A stretch of 64,000 bases of DNA from an uncultured Christensenella sp. (GTDB lineage Bacteria; Bacillota; Clostridia; Christensenellales; Pumilibacteraceae). Positions 16,877-25,649 of this stretch are shown piece after piece (the first letter of the stretch is position 1; every line of letters starts with the position of its first letter). The stretch spans positions 1 to 64,000 of the forward strand of contig CAJUGC010000006.1 in the NCBI GenBank assembly GCA_910585955.1. Direction: 5' to 3'. The position numbers were made by a program, and so were the translations under genes. The notes beneath the pieces were generated by a model. That model did not search any database, was not told the DNA's origin, and worked only from the letters and a program-made list of their open reading frames with translations.

Positions 16877-18418
16877 ATGCCGAAAAAGACGGAAGAAGTA
16901 AACAGAAATCACCCGAATCTCAAGACTCGCCAAATGCCGCAACACCTTGCGGCGGAAAAGGCGGTATTAAGTTGCGTTATAGTCGACGACAAGGCGGCTT
17001 CGGAGATTTTCGCCGCGCTCGAGCCGGACGACTTTTTCTCGCGTACTCATGCCGTCATATACGAGGCAATGCGCTCGATCGCATTCAAGAACATTCCCGT
17101 CGATTTAGTTACGATCGTTCAGCAGCTCGAGGAAATGGGCGAACTCGGCGACGTAGGCGGCGTGGGGTATCTGACGGAAATAGCGGGCGAAATGCCGTCT
17201 GCGGCAAACTTCAAGCACTATGTCGGCATAGTAAAAAAGAACGCCAAACTCCGTAAAATAATCGGTATAGGAAATAAGATGATAGATCTCGCCTATACGG
17301 GCGATCCCGACGACACCGTTCTCAACACGGCGGAAAAGGAGATATTCGAGCTTTCCGGCGAAAACGACAGCGGGGAAGTCAAGGATATTCGCACGGCTAC
17401 GAACAACGTGCTCGACCGCCTCGAAAAGCTCGCCGCCGACCCCAAAGCCATGCGCGGCATACCGACGGGCTTTGCCGGGCTAAATCGCAGGCTCAACGGA
17501 CTTCAAAGGAGCGATCTCATTCTCATAGCCGCCCGTCCCGGTCAGGGCAAGACGAGCATAGGCATGAACATCGTCCAGCAGGTTGCGTTAAACCGCGAAA
17601 GACGGACGGAGACGGGAGCGGTAAAGCCGTACGTCTGCGCCGTGTTCTCGCTCGAAATGCCCGCCGAACAGCTCGTCAAGCGTATGCTTTGTTCTATAGG
17701 CAAAGTGGATATGACGCATGTTAACGCGGGCACGCTCGATGCGGGCGAATGGAAACGCCTTGCAGAAGCGAAAGCCAAGCTCGATAAATCCAAAATATTT
17801 ATATTCGACTCGGCGCAGACAACGCCTATGGAGTTGTTGTCGCGTTGCAGAAGACTTAAACGCGAGCACGGACTCGATCTCGTCATGGTGGACTACGTCC
17901 AGCTTATGACGACGGGCAAGCGAGTGGAGAGCAGGCAGCTTGAAATAAGCGAAATCACGCGCACGATGAAAATAGCTGCGCGCGAGCTTGACGTTCCCAT
18001 TCTTCTTTTAAGCCAAATGTCGCGCGACATCGAAAAGCGCACGAGCCGCCGTCCGCAGATGTCCGACCTTCGCGAGTCGGGCGCGATAGAGCAGGACGCG
18101 GATATAATAATGTTCATCTATCGCGAACACGACATGACGGATACAAGCGTCGAACCCGACAAGCGCGATAAGGTCGAACTCATAATCGCCAAGCACAGAA
18201 ACGGCGAACCCGGCTCGGTTGATATGCGTTGGATGGGCAAGTACATCAGTTTCGTAGATATCGACAATTCTTCGGCGACTGCGCAAATGCAGGCTCCGCC
18301 CACCGAAAATACGGGTATGTTCGACGGCGCGGAAGAAATATCTATACGCGAAACTTCCGCTGCGGAGATCCTCGAACAGAATGCGGACGACGGCGATGAC
18401 GGCAGTCTCGGCTATTGA
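16877..18418 (+). CDS. dnaB: Replicative DNA helicase DnaB
   Basis: A 513-residue hexameric helicase that unwinds DNA at the replication fork. The N-terminal domain begins with NLKTRQMPQHLAAEKAVLSC. The RecA-like domain has Walker A ARPGQGKTS (219-227), SLEMPAEQL near 260, LVMVDYVQLM near 335 and RQLEISEITRTMK. The start at ATG 16877 is chosen because the family N-terminus begins here; the longer frame from 16745 overlaps typA. An unusually long acidic tail (to 513) follows the core. It is read with typA, and its stop codon overlaps the LysR start (TGATG). Confidence 0.96.
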   Translation: MPKKTEEVNRNHPNLKTRQMPQHLAAEKAVLSCVIVDDKAASEIFAALEPDDFFSRTHAVIYEAMRSIAFKNIPVDLVTIVQQLEEMGELGDVGGVGYLTEIAGEMPSAANFKHYVGIVKKNAKLRKIIGIGNKMIDLAYTGDPDDTVLNTAEKEIFELSGENDSGEVKDIRTATNNVLDRLEKLAADPKAMRGIPTGFAGLNRRLNGLQRSDLILIAARPGQGKTSIGMNIVQQVALNRERRTETGAVKPYVCAVFSLEMPAEQLVKRMLCSIGKVDMTHVNAGTLDAGEWKRLAEAKAKLDKSKIFIFDSAQTTPMELLSRCRRLKREHGLDLVMVDYVQLMTTGKRVESRQLEISEITRTMKIAARELDVPILLLSQMSRDIEKRTSRRPQMSDLRESGAIEQDADIIMFIYREHDMTDTSVEPDKRDKVELIIAKHRNGEPGSVDMRWMGKYISFVDIDNSSATAQMQAPPTENTGMFDGAEEISIRETSAAEILEQNADDGDDGSLGY

Positions 18419-19320
18419 TGCGCGACATGATAGATCTGGATCTTTATAAGGTATTTTATACGGTTGCAAAGTGCGGAAGTTTGAGCAAGGCGGCTGAGGA
18501 GCTTTACGTCTCTCAACCTGCCGTTTCTCAGTCGATTAAACAGCTGGAAAAACTGCTCGATACTCCGCTTTTCAATAGGTTGCGCCACGGAATGGAACTT
18601 TCCGCACAAGGCGGCAAGATCATTTACGACGACGTGGAGCAGGCGGTAAAGCTCCTCGAAGGAGCGGAGAGAAAACTCGGTGCGCTCAAACAGGACGCGA
18701 CGGGTTCGCTCCGTATAGGAGCTTCGGAAACTATTTTTCAATATGTTTTGTCCGAGAAAATAGTCGAGTACAACAGACTTTATCCTCATGTAAAGATCGA
18801 GCTTATTTCCGACGTTTCGCCGAAGATCATCGCGCTCATGAAAAGCGACGCGTGCGACATAGGCTTTTTGAATTTGCCCGTTTCAAAGGACGAGGACATT
18901 GAAATAATGCGCTCGGTGCGGCTTTTAAGCGATATCTTCATTGCGGGCAGAAGGTTTGAGTTTCTCTGCGGCGAGTCGCTGTCCGTAAAGGATCTTACAA
19001 AATATCCGTTGCTCTTAATGGAAGAAAAAACCGTCTCGCGCGAAGCAGTCAATCATTACGGTATAAGCCACGGCGTATATTTCAAGCCTGCCGTCGAAGT
19101 CAACAGTTGGGGATTTATGAAACGGCTCGTGGCGGACGGCATGGGGATAGGGTGCATACCGCGCGAGTACGCGTTGAGCAAGATCGCCGACGGCTCGCTT
19201 TTCGAAGTCGACGTCCGTCCGTCTATGCCCGCGCGCTCGGTCGGTATGGCTCTTCCGAAAAACGTAAACATGACTTTTGCCCTTCAGTCCTTTATAAATT
19301 TGTTCGACGAAAGCGTGTAA
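18418..19320 (+). CDS. LysR-family transcriptional regulator
   Basis: A 300-residue DNA-binding regulator. The N-terminal winged helix covers about residues 1-60 (KCGSLSKAAEELYVSQPAVS, with QSIKQLEKLLDTPLF after it). The substrate-binding domain runs from about 90 to the end. The ATG at 18418 overlaps the dnaB stop codon by one base; an ATG at 18427 is also possible. Such regulators usually respond to a small metabolite and control a neighbouring, often divergent gene, but here it follows dnaB and faces the tspO-like gene, so no target is evident. A bidirectional terminator follows. Confidence 0.92.
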   Translation: MRDMIDLDLYKVFYTVAKCGSLSKAAEELYVSQPAVSQSIKQLEKLLDTPLFNRLRHGMELSAQGGKIIYDDVEQAVKLLEGAERKLGALKQDATGSLRIGASETIFQYVLSEKIVEYNRLYPHVKIELISDVSPKIIALMKSDACDIGFLNLPVSKDEDIEIMRSVRLLSDIFIAGRRFEFLCGESLSVKDLTKYPLLLMEEKTVSREAVNHYGISHGVYFKPAVEVNSWGFMKRLVADGMGIGCIPREYALSKIADGSLFEVDVRPSMPARSVGMALPKNVNMTFALQSFINLFDESV

Positions 19321-19337
19321 AATTTTTGAGATAATAA

Positions 19338-19371
19338 AAAATATCCGCCCGCTGAGAGGACGGATATTTTT
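19338..19371. terminator. Bidirectional terminator between lysR-type gene and tspO
   Basis: A 10-bp stem (AAAATATCCG 19338-19347 with CGGATATTTT 19361-19370) with T runs on both strands serves the convergent genes. Confidence 0.75.
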
Positions 19372-19390
19372 ATTGTTTTTGAGTTTACAG

Positions 19391-19867
19391 TCAAATAATA
19401 GCGAACACTATGCAAGCGCTGTAAATGAGCAGCGCCCAATACGGGAGTACCGTAAGCGCGGCTGCGATCGACACCTTAAAGTTCACGAGGAACTGCGCCG
19501 TCGTTATACCGATCATGGCGATGAGCCATACGAACGAGAAGACCGTCCATTCGAGCACGAACAGCGCGGGCACGAGCATAAGACTCATTACGAACGTGAT
19601 CGCCCACATGGTGAGAGACGCCTGACGGGCGGGACTTCTGTCCGCGCGCATGGTGAGATACAGGCTGAGTCCGTAAACCGCGCGCGTAGCCGCGTCGAGA
19701 ACGTACAGTCCGACAAGCGGCATCATGAATGCGGGGCGATTGGGTACGGACGCCATATATCCGCCGCAGATCCAAAGCACGAGAAGCGCGAGAGCGGTCG
19801 TTGCAAAAACCGTCCAGAGAAAGCTCAAAAAGCCGTATCTGTCTGTTTCGCGGTAAGTAGTTTCCAT
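19391..19867 (-). CDS. TspO/MBR-family membrane protein
   Basis: A 158-residue protein with five predicted membrane helices and the length and topology of TspO (tryptophan-rich sensory protein / translocator protein), which binds tetrapyrroles and sterol-like ligands. Family-like landmarks are RPAFMMPLVGLYVLDAATRA in the second helix region and the end VSIAAALTVLPYWALLIYSA, which resembles the TspO helix-5 consensus LLxPYLxWxxFA. Tryptophans are fewer than usual. GGAGG lies 7 nt before the ATG. It is monocistronic, between converging and diverging neighbours. The assignment rests on pattern and topology, so a different small membrane family is possible. Confidence 0.65.
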   Translation of the reverse strand: METTYRETDRYGFLSFLWTVFATTALALLVLWICGGYMASVPNRPAFMMPLVGLYVLDAATRAVYGLSLYLTMRADRSPARQASLTMWAITFVMSLMLVPALFVLEWTVFSFVWLIAMIGITTAQFLVNFKVSIAAALTVLPYWALLIYSACIVFAII

Positions 19868-20025
19868 TTTGTTAACCTCCGTTGTTTTTCTTTAGTATAA
19901 CCGCCCGTATGCGATTTATACGCGAAAAACAGGCGAGTAAGATGTTCCGATCGTATATTTTTATTTTTTTATCTTATAATTTCGATTGGCTGAACATTCC
20001 TTCGAATTGCGACATACAGAGTAAT

Positions 20026-20520
20026 ATGATTATCAAGGAATACGATCGCGTCAAAGCGGTCGAATATGCGAAGACGTGGGCGCTCGGGCGCAATCCGAGG
20101 TATTTCGATTTCAACGACCTCGGCGGTGACTGCACGAACTATGCGTCGCAATGTCTGTTTGCCGGAAGCGGCGTAATGAACTTTACGCCTGTTTTGGGGT
20201 GGTACTACATAAACGCGAGCGAACGCACCGCGTCTTGGACGGACGTCGAGTATTTCTATAATTTTATTGTGGGAAACAAGGACGGCAACGGTCCGTTCGG
20301 TCGGGAAGTGGAGCTCGACGACGTAAAACTCGGCGACTTTATACAACTCGGCAGGGCGACGGGCGACTTCTATCACACGCCTATAGTTACGGGGTTCAGA
20401 CGAGGCAACACTCTTGTTTGCGCGCATACATATGATGCTCTCGACCGACCGCTTGCGACTTATTCGTACGAAAAGATCCGCTGCATCCATATCGAAGGCG
20501 TTAGATATAAGGAAAAGTAA
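20026..20520 (+). CDS. Amidase-domain protein (papain-like fold)
   Basis: A 164-residue protein. It resembles the putative amidase domain found C-terminally in many Clostridia proteins: the segment GGDCTNYASQC carries the nucleophilic Cys near 36, and the His is in FYHTPIVTGF near 116. No signal peptide is seen from this start, though the frame is open back to 19882. The TATAAT box at 19975-19980 favours a start downstream of it, and the ATG at 20026 is where family similarity begins. The ribosome site is weak. The substrate is unknown; related domains cut amide bonds in peptides or the wall. Confidence 0.68.
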   Translation: MIIKEYDRVKAVEYAKTWALGRNPRYFDFNDLGGDCTNYASQCLFAGSGVMNFTPVLGWYYINASERTASWTDVEYFYNFIVGNKDGNGPFGREVELDDVKLGDFIQLGRATGDFYHTPIVTGFRRGNTLVCAHTYDALDRPLATYSYEKIRCIHIEGVRYKEK

Positions 20521-20552
20521 GAGTCGATCGAATTTAAATGACTTCATATAAA

Positions 20553-20577
20553 AAAACGTCTCGTAAAGAGACGTTTT
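20553..20577. terminator. Bidirectional terminator
   Basis: A 10-bp stem AAAACGTCTC/GAGACGTTTT with loop GTAAA. It serves the amidase-domain gene and, on the other strand, luxS. Confidence 0.75.
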
Positions 20578-20589
20578 GGATTTTTGTAT

Positions 20590-21012
20590 TTAATTTAGTA
20601 TTTCGAGATATGCGGCGATTTCCTTTTGCGCGTTTTTAAGGTCGTGCTCTAAATAGTTTCCGCATTCCTTTTTCGTTGCGCCGTAAACTTTGTCGGCTTT
20701 CAGGCACTCCTTTAAACAATCCTTGACTATAAGTCGCGCTTGTTCTTCCGTTATGCCGAACAGAAGGAGATAGCAGCCCGTCCGACAGCCCATCGGACCG
20801 AAGTAGACTACTTTGTCCTTTATTTCGCTGTTGCGTATGACGACGGCGAAAAGGTGCTCTATGGAATGTAGAGCAGCGTAGGAGATGTAGTCTCCGCCGT
20901 TCGGCTTTTTGAAGCGCATATCGTAAGTATATACGCCGTTAGCCTCACCGAGGCAGTAGAAGCCGGGTTCGAGTGCGTCGTGATCGAGTTCGAACGACTT
21001 GATGTTGTCCAT
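20590..21012 (-). CDS. luxS: S-ribosylhomocysteine lyase
   Basis: A 140-residue metal enzyme that splits S-ribosylhomocysteine into homocysteine and the autoinducer-2 precursor DPD, in the activated methyl cycle. Metal ligands and catalytic residues are visible: HSIEH (His 49, Glu 52, His 53), GPMGCRTGCY with the catalytic Cys near 76, and a further ligand Cys in KKECGNY near 117. It is a little shorter than the usual 150-160 residues. The ATG at 21012 overlaps the stop codon of the preceding small gene (TAATG), so translation is coupled. The longer frame to 21189 is a shadow in that small gene. Confidence 0.95.
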   Translation of the reverse strand: MDNIKSFELDHDALEPGFYCLGEANGVYTYDMRFKKPNGGDYISYAALHSIEHLFAVVIRNSEIKDKVVYFGPMGCRTGCYLLLFGITEEQARLIVKDCLKECLKADKVYGATKKECGNYLEHDLKNAQKEIAAYLEILN

Positions 21013-21314
21013 TACTTCTTTGCCGCCGATTTGCTTGCGCTCGGCTTTTTTGCCGTTGTCGTTTTGGTCGACGACGTAGCTGCGACTTCCGACTTTGCGT
21101 CGGCTTTTTTTGCTGCGGGTTTTGCGCTTGCCGTCTTTTTCACTGCGGGCTTGTTTGCCGCGTCTGCCTTTTCGCTTGCTACGGCGCAAGGGTATTCGAT
21201 CGTTTTGTCGCAGTGCTTGCAGTAGTCGAAATCACCGCACGCGTCCGCGCCTTTCTCCTCCGATACGAGCCACTTCTTTACGTCAAGCTCTACCTGCTTT
21301 GCTTGATAGTTCAT
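21012..21314 (-). CDS. Small protein with a Cys cluster and a Lys/Ala/Ser-rich tail
   Basis: A 100-residue protein. Residues 1-45 form a compact acidic head with Cys residues (ADACGDFDYCKHCDKTIEYP) that could bind a metal. Residues 46-100 are a low-complexity, basic Lys/Ala/Ser/Thr tail like histone-H1-type or ribosome-associated tails. GGAGG precedes the ATG at 21314; a consensus promoter lies at 21353-21381. It is the first gene of the luxS operon and overlaps luxS by one base. I do not recognise a named family. Nucleic-acid binding by the tail is inference. Confidence 0.7.
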   Translation of the reverse strand: MNYQAKQVELDVKKWLVSEEKGADACGDFDYCKHCDKTIEYPCAVASEKADAANKPAVKKTASAKPAAKKADAKSEVAATSSTKTTTAKKPSASKSAAKK

Positions 21315-21352
21315 AGTTATTGTTACCTCCGAAAAAAATGTATACAAGTGGC

Positions 21353-21381
21353 ATTATACACTTATGCGAATAAAATGTCAA
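21353..21381 (-). promoter_or_regulatory. Promoter of the luxS operon
   Basis: On the minus strand, TTGACA, 17 nt, TATAAT, a full consensus promoter. Confidence 0.85.
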
Positions 21382-21507
21382 ATATTTTACTCATAAATTT
21401 CGATTCTGCGTACGTTTACGGCAGAATGTTCATTTTTGCGCAATTTCGCAAGATAAGGCTTAAACAGACGCGGAATTATGAAAGTCTTTCAACAAAATGA
21501 GCAAGTA

Positions 21508-21536
21508 TTGAAAGCTGCGCAAGGATATGATATAAT
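21508..21536 (+). promoter_or_regulatory. Promoter of the coiled-coil lipoprotein gene
   Basis: TTGAAA, 17 nt, TATAAT, with the expected start near 21543. Confidence 0.75.
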
Positions 21537-21580
21537 CAAAAAGGAGTATTATTGTACTTGATAAAAAAGGAGAGAGAATT

Positions 21581-22390
21581 ATGAGAGCAGTTAAAAAAGT
21601 TATTGTTTTGCTTACGGCGGTCGTTTTGGGCTGTGCCTGTCTGTTTACCGTGGGTTGCGGAAACGAAGAATTGTTGCAAAAAATCGATTCGCTTGCGGGG
21701 CAAGTGGGTGAGCTGAACGATAAGTTGGAAACGCTCGAGAAAGAAAACACATCGCTTACGGAAAAACTCGGAGAATTGCAGACGGAAAACGAAGAGCTTT
21801 CTGAGAAGATAGAGGACTTGGAGGCAGAACAGGAAAATCAAAAGTTCGAGACGGCTAATCTCAACATGATAGTTTTCGACAGGTGGCCGAGGCACGGAGG
21901 TCTAAGAGGCAATCGTATCAAATTCAATCATGTGGATTCCGAAATTACATTCGAATGTACGGTGCAAAAAGGGACTGTTTGTATTTCGGACGACTATGAT
22001 TATTCTAAGGACGTATATTTTAAAACCATGACTTGTAAGCCCGGTGACGAAATAAGTTGGACAATGCCGAACGACAGAGATTGGGGATATGATTTTATAG
22101 ACGTGCTTATCAAAAAGGATGATAGAGTAATCGGTTATGCCGTAATAGATATAGTTATATGGATGACGTATGACGATGTGAAAATTTTGACTGTAATGGG
22201 ACATACGCCGAGCATACTTTCCATGTATGCGCCCATATATGCCAACGGAGAATATACTTGGGGTTACGGCGAAATTATGTTTAATAAAATGATAGAGCAA
22301 TCAAAAGAAACCGTAGCGGAAAGAAACAAAGAAATTTCCGAGATATTCAGAAAACATTATGAGTATTACGACAATCAGGAGGATAATTAG
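21581..22390 (+). CDS. Coiled-coil lipoprotein
   Basis: A 269-residue lipoprotein. The signal ends in FTVGCGNE (lipid Cys near 26). Residues about 30-90 form a heptad coiled coil rich in Leu and Glu (the LETLEKENTSLTEKLGELQT region). The remaining 180 residues form a beta-rich domain I do not recognise. A good ribosome site (AAGGAGAG) and its own promoter start the transcript. The next gene begins at the base after its stop codon, so the two are co-translated and may work together at the surface. Base use becomes AT-rich from here rightward. Confidence 0.75.
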   Translation: MRAVKKVIVLLTAVVLGCACLFTVGCGNEELLQKIDSLAGQVGELNDKLETLEKENTSLTEKLGELQTENEELSEKIEDLEAEQENQKFETANLNMIVFDRWPRHGGLRGNRIKFNHVDSEITFECTVQKGTVCISDDYDYSKDVYFKTMTCKPGDEISWTMPNDRDWGYDFIDVLIKKDDRVIGYAVIDIVIWMTYDDVKILTVMGHTPSILSMYAPIYANGEYTWGYGEIMFNKMIEQSKETVAERNKEISEIFRKHYEYYDNQEDN

Positions 22391-23800
22391 ATGAAAGAGA
22401 AAAGCCCAAAAAAGGTTATGCCGATATGCTTGGGAGTTATAATAATTTGTTTAAGCGCAACTATATTATCAGCAAACATTTATACAGTGCACGCAACAAG
22501 CGGAGAAGTGAATCCGGCAGACTTGTTGCAAGATAATACACTTGTGGGACCTGTATATAATATACAGGATTGGAACTGTTATGCATTTGCATTGGGGTAT
22601 GAATATCGTTGGATAGGTGTTGGGAATTTTAGCGGAAATTATTTTAATCGCGGAGATAGTGTTGATATAACAGCTGAAAAAGTTAAAGAAGATCTTCTAA
22701 GTCTTGAATTTGATAATGTTGAAATTTATAATGAATATCCTAATGTGTGCAAAGGGGAAGAACTAATTTGCGTGTGCGTAAATGGGGTGGATTATCATTT
22801 TATGAAATATTATAAAGGAGATTGGTATCATAAGTTCCCCGAAACAGCAATTATGATGTACAATTATGAACCTTCGAATGATAAAGATTGGATAGTGGAA
22901 GGAGTATGTGAAAATTTTTATTATCCGGAAAACGGCCGTTATACTAGTGAAATACGTTATATAAAATATACTCCTACTTATTTAACAGAAGTAAATAACG
23001 GCGAGGCAACTATAGTCGGGAGGGATTTTACACCGAGCGGGGATATTTATATACCCGAAGAAATCGACGGTTATCCCGTTACGGCTATAGCGGATTCATT
23101 TTTCAAAGGTTGCTATAAAATTCTTTCCGTCGAATTGCCTCAAGGGTTAAAGAGCATAGGAAGTTCGGCTTTCGAGGGGTGCACGCGCCTATCTAAAGTC
23201 GAAATCGCGAATGATACAAATGTAATTCGAATAGGCGACAGCGCTTTTAAAAACACATCTGCGGATATAAAACTTATCGTTCCCGAAAATATGTACAGTG
23301 CCTATACGTCTTCGTACGGCAATATTTTCGGCGATAATATCTATGCTTCTGCCAACGAATTAACGGCATATAAGACGGCAGTGTACGAAATCTCGCCTGA
23401 GATTCGAATAGAAACCAATTATGCCGTCGACGGTGATTTCGGCGAGGGAAACGAGGAGGGATTCTTTTACGAAGGAATAGGCTATGTCGGATACTATCTT
23501 ACAATGTATTACGCTCATTGCCTTACCGATTATTACATGAGCGACATAGAAAAGTGCGAGCTAATTATAAATTTCGGCATGGGCGCGGACGGAGAGATTT
23601 GCTATTTATTCGACAGCGACAGACGTCAAAAGGGAGTGAGTGAAGTGAGCGGCGGGATTGCGCAATTCGACTTTACCGACATAATAAACTCGGACGGAGA
23701 ATTTTACATAGTGCCCAAAGAGGACAATACGAGGATTATAGAGTTCTCTCCTTCGGGCGTTTCACTTAGGGCGAGCGTGTGCAAGTATATTCAAAAGTAA
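22391..23800 (+). CDS. Secreted protein with papain-like domain and BspA-type leucine-rich repeats
   Basis: A 469-residue protein. An N-terminal signal/anchor covers about residues 10-30. A first domain carries DWNCYAFALG (Cys near 63) and YHFMKYYKGDWYHK (His near 135 and 145), a cysteine-amidase or peptidase-like pattern. A second domain (about 205-300) holds BspA/LRR_5 repeats (IPEEIDGYPVTAIADSFFKG, LKSIGSSAFEGCTRLSKVEI), usual in surface adhesion proteins. The C-terminal 150 residues are unassigned. It is directly abutted to the lipoprotein gene before it. The strongly AT-rich 5' half suggests recent acquisition. The enzyme activity is inferred from motif spacing only. Confidence 0.68.
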   Translation: MKEKSPKKVMPICLGVIIICLSATILSANIYTVHATSGEVNPADLLQDNTLVGPVYNIQDWNCYAFALGYEYRWIGVGNFSGNYFNRGDSVDITAEKVKEDLLSLEFDNVEIYNEYPNVCKGEELICVCVNGVDYHFMKYYKGDWYHKFPETAIMMYNYEPSNDKDWIVEGVCENFYYPENGRYTSEIRYIKYTPTYLTEVNNGEATIVGRDFTPSGDIYIPEEIDGYPVTAIADSFFKGCYKILSVELPQGLKSIGSSAFEGCTRLSKVEIANDTNVIRIGDSAFKNTSADIKLIVPENMYSAYTSSYGNIFGDNIYASANELTAYKTAVYEISPEIRIETNYAVDGDFGEGNEEGFFYEGIGYVGYYLTMYYAHCLTDYYMSDIEKCELIINFGMGADGEICYLFDSDRRQKGVSEVSGGIAQFDFTDIINSDGEFYIVPKEDNTRIIEFSPSGVSLRASVCKYIQK

Positions 23801-23815
23801 ATGATATGACAGACA

Positions 23816-23847
23816 AAAAAATTGCGGCAGTATAGTCGCAATTTTTT
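23816..23847. terminator. Terminator, left member of an identical pair
   Basis: The stem AAAAATTGCG/CGCAATTTTT with loop GCAGTATAGT. The whole 35-nt sequence recurs at 30105-30136 with a difference of one T. Confidence 0.8.
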
Positions 23848-23956
23848 ATGGTATGGTTAGTTCCGTTGGGCGAGTAAAGAACAATCGTACATAAAAGAAA
23901 GACGCCACACTATGTGAAAATTTTAGGCAATAATATGGAAAAACGACGAAAAATAT

Positions 23957-23985
23957 TTGACTTTTATGTGGTTGTAATGTATAAT
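23957..23985 (+). promoter_or_regulatory. Promoter of the acyltransferase cluster
   Basis: TTGACT, 17 nt, TATAAT. The start near 23992 leaves a leader of about 180 nt before the acyltransferase, in which I see no gene or known riboswitch. Confidence 0.75.
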
Positions 23986-24171
23986 GCTATTCACAGAATG
24001 TGTCTATCGTTTTAAAGTTTTTTGCTCGTTTCAAACCGGAAATATTATTCGTAGGAAGCATTCTTCATAAGTGTTTTGTTGGATATATTTTGTTTTCGCT
24101 TTCGTTCAAAGACTTAACGAAATGGCGAAGCATACGATATAATAGTTTTAATAAAGGCGTTAAATATATAA

Positions 24172-25320
24172 TTGCTATTCAACTCGCTTGAATTTTTAAT
24201 ATTTCTTCCTATAGTCTTTATTTTCTTTTGGGCATATCCGAAGAAAATAAAGTGGATTCCGTTACTTTTTTTCAGTTACTTTTTTTATGCGTACTGGAAT
24301 TGGAAGCTCGTGTTCCTCATTTTGCTGACCACAGTCGTTACATATGTTTGCGGTATAATGTTGGGGCGGTATAATGATAACAGCAAGGTAAAAAAGATCT
24401 GCCTTGTGGTTTCTCTTGTGGTTTGTTTCGGGATACTTTTATTCTTTAAGTATTTCGGGTTTTTCTATGAAATCGTCAAAGACATTATTGCGGCGTTCGG
24501 TAACAGACCGACAGGATATTTCGTAATAATGTTACCCGTCGGAATCTCTTTCTACACCTTTCAAACCGCGTCGTATGTAGTCGATGTTTATCGAGGGACT
24601 ATCAAGCCCGAAAAGCATTTCGGATACTATGCGTTGTTTGTCAGTTTCTTTCCGCAGCTTGTCGCCGGTCCCATTGAGCGTCCGCAAGACCTTTTGCCGC
24701 AACTCCGCGACGAAAACAAGGACATTGCTAAGGTTGATTATTCGGGCGCGTTTCGATATATGCTTATCGGATATTTTAAGAAGATTGCCGTTGCCGACAT
24801 GATAGGCATAATCGTAAATGCTACATACAACAATATTAACGGGGCTAACGGGTTGATGGTACTTATTTCGACCGTTCTTTTTGCTTTCCAGATTTACGGA
24901 GATTTTTCGGGTTACAGCGATATCGCTGTGGGCTGTGCAAAGCTGTTTGGCATAAACCTGACAGAAAATTTCGAATCGCCGTACAAGTCAAAAAGCATTA
25001 GAGAGTTTTGGAATAGGTGGCACATATCTCTTTCGCACTGGCTGAGGGACTATATATATTTTCCGCTCGGCGGTAGCCGCGTCAAAAAATGGCGTTGGGC
25101 TATAAATATCATTATAGTATTTTTTATAAGCGGATTGTGGCACGGTGCGAATTATACGTTTGTTGTGTGGGGATTATTGCACGCGGTATTTCAAATAATA
25201 GGAGTACTGACGCAAGGTGTCAGAGACAAGGTGCGCGGAAAATTACATATGGCGGGGGGGGGGTATACTCAGTATCGTTGCGACATTCTTACTCGTTTGT
25301 TTTGCTTGGATATTCTTTAG
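24172..25320 (+). CDS. MBOAT-family O-acyltransferase, N-terminal part (frame broken at a poly-G run)
   Basis: A multi-pass membrane O-acyltransferase of the AlgI/DltB/PatA type, which passes acyl groups across the membrane to surface polymers. The TTG start gives MLFNSLEFLIFLPIVFIFF, the usual MBOAT beginning. Conserved parts include LVAGPIERPQDLLPQL, SIREFWNRWHISLSHWLRDY and the catalytic His in GLWHGANYTFVVWG near residue 323. After ten G at 25254-25263 the frame runs into a false tail and stops at 25320. The true C-terminus continues one base out of register (to 25639); nine G would restore one protein of about 488 residues. The next gene is an SGNH-like partner, as in alginate and cellulose acetylation pairs. 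Confidence 0.88.
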   Translation: MLFNSLEFLIFLPIVFIFFWAYPKKIKWIPLLFFSYFFYAYWNWKLVFLILLTTVVTYVCGIMLGRYNDNSKVKKICLVVSLVVCFGILLFFKYFGFFYEIVKDIIAAFGNRPTGYFVIMLPVGISFYTFQTASYVVDVYRGTIKPEKHFGYYALFVSFFPQLVAGPIERPQDLLPQLRDENKDIAKVDYSGAFRYMLIGYFKKIAVADMIGIIVNATYNNINGANGLMVLISTVLFAFQIYGDFSGYSDIAVGCAKLFGINLTENFESPYKSKSIREFWNRWHISLSHWLRDYIYFPLGGSRVKKWRWAINIIIVFFISGLWHGANYTFVVWGLLHAVFQIIGVLTQGVRDKVRGKLHMAGGGYTQYRCDILTRLFCLDIL

Positions 25321-25639
25321 GGCCAACAATATAGTAGACGCAGGTACGGCTGTAGCTAAGCTGTTTTCTGACTATAAATTTAGCATAGGTTATATTTCTA
25401 CTACATGGAATAAACTGCAACTTACTTGGTATTTTGTGGTTTATTCTGTTTTTGCAATTGTTTTGATGATGAATTTGGAAAAATTCAAGTCCGAGCAACT
25501 TTTGGGCGATTCCAAAGTGTATAAGCATTCTTGGGTGAGATATGCGCTCTACCTTGTAATGGCGTTTGCCGTAATAATATCTTGGATATATTTGCAAGCG
25601 TCGGATATAGGCAGTTCGTTTATTTATTTCCAGTTCTGA
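25217..25639 (+). CDS. MBOAT O-acyltransferase, C-terminal part in the shifted frame
   Basis: This frame carries the missing C-terminus of the acyltransferase from about 25264 on: IVATFLLVCFAWIFFRANNI is a typical MBOAT segment, followed by two more hydrophobic helices (about 25425-25475 and 25540-25610). The ATG at 25217 is not a real start, because upstream of the G run the frame is a shadow. Removing one G (or adding two) in the run fuses it with the N-terminal part. Whether this is a phase-off state, a fixed mutation or a sequencing error cannot be settled from one sequence. Confidence 0.75.
   Translation: MSETRCAENYIWRGGGILSIVATFLLVCFAWIFFRANNIVDAGTAVAKLFSDYKFSIGYISTTWNKLQLTWYFVVYSVFAIVLMMNLEKFKSEQLLGDSKVYKHSWVRYALYLVMAFAVIISWIYLQASDIGSSFIYFQF
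25254..25263 (+). repeat. Homopolymer run of ten G inside the acyltransferase gene
   Basis: A G10 tract, an exceptional length for a coding region and the type of tract that slips during replication. It sits exactly where the reading frame breaks. Confidence 0.95.
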
Positions 25640-25649
25640 TAGGTCGATT

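Noticed and set aside
24000..24191. Small open frame before the acyltransferase
   Set aside because: It begins with ATG within the leader but has no ribosome site, and its sequence is low-quality and overlaps the MBOAT start.
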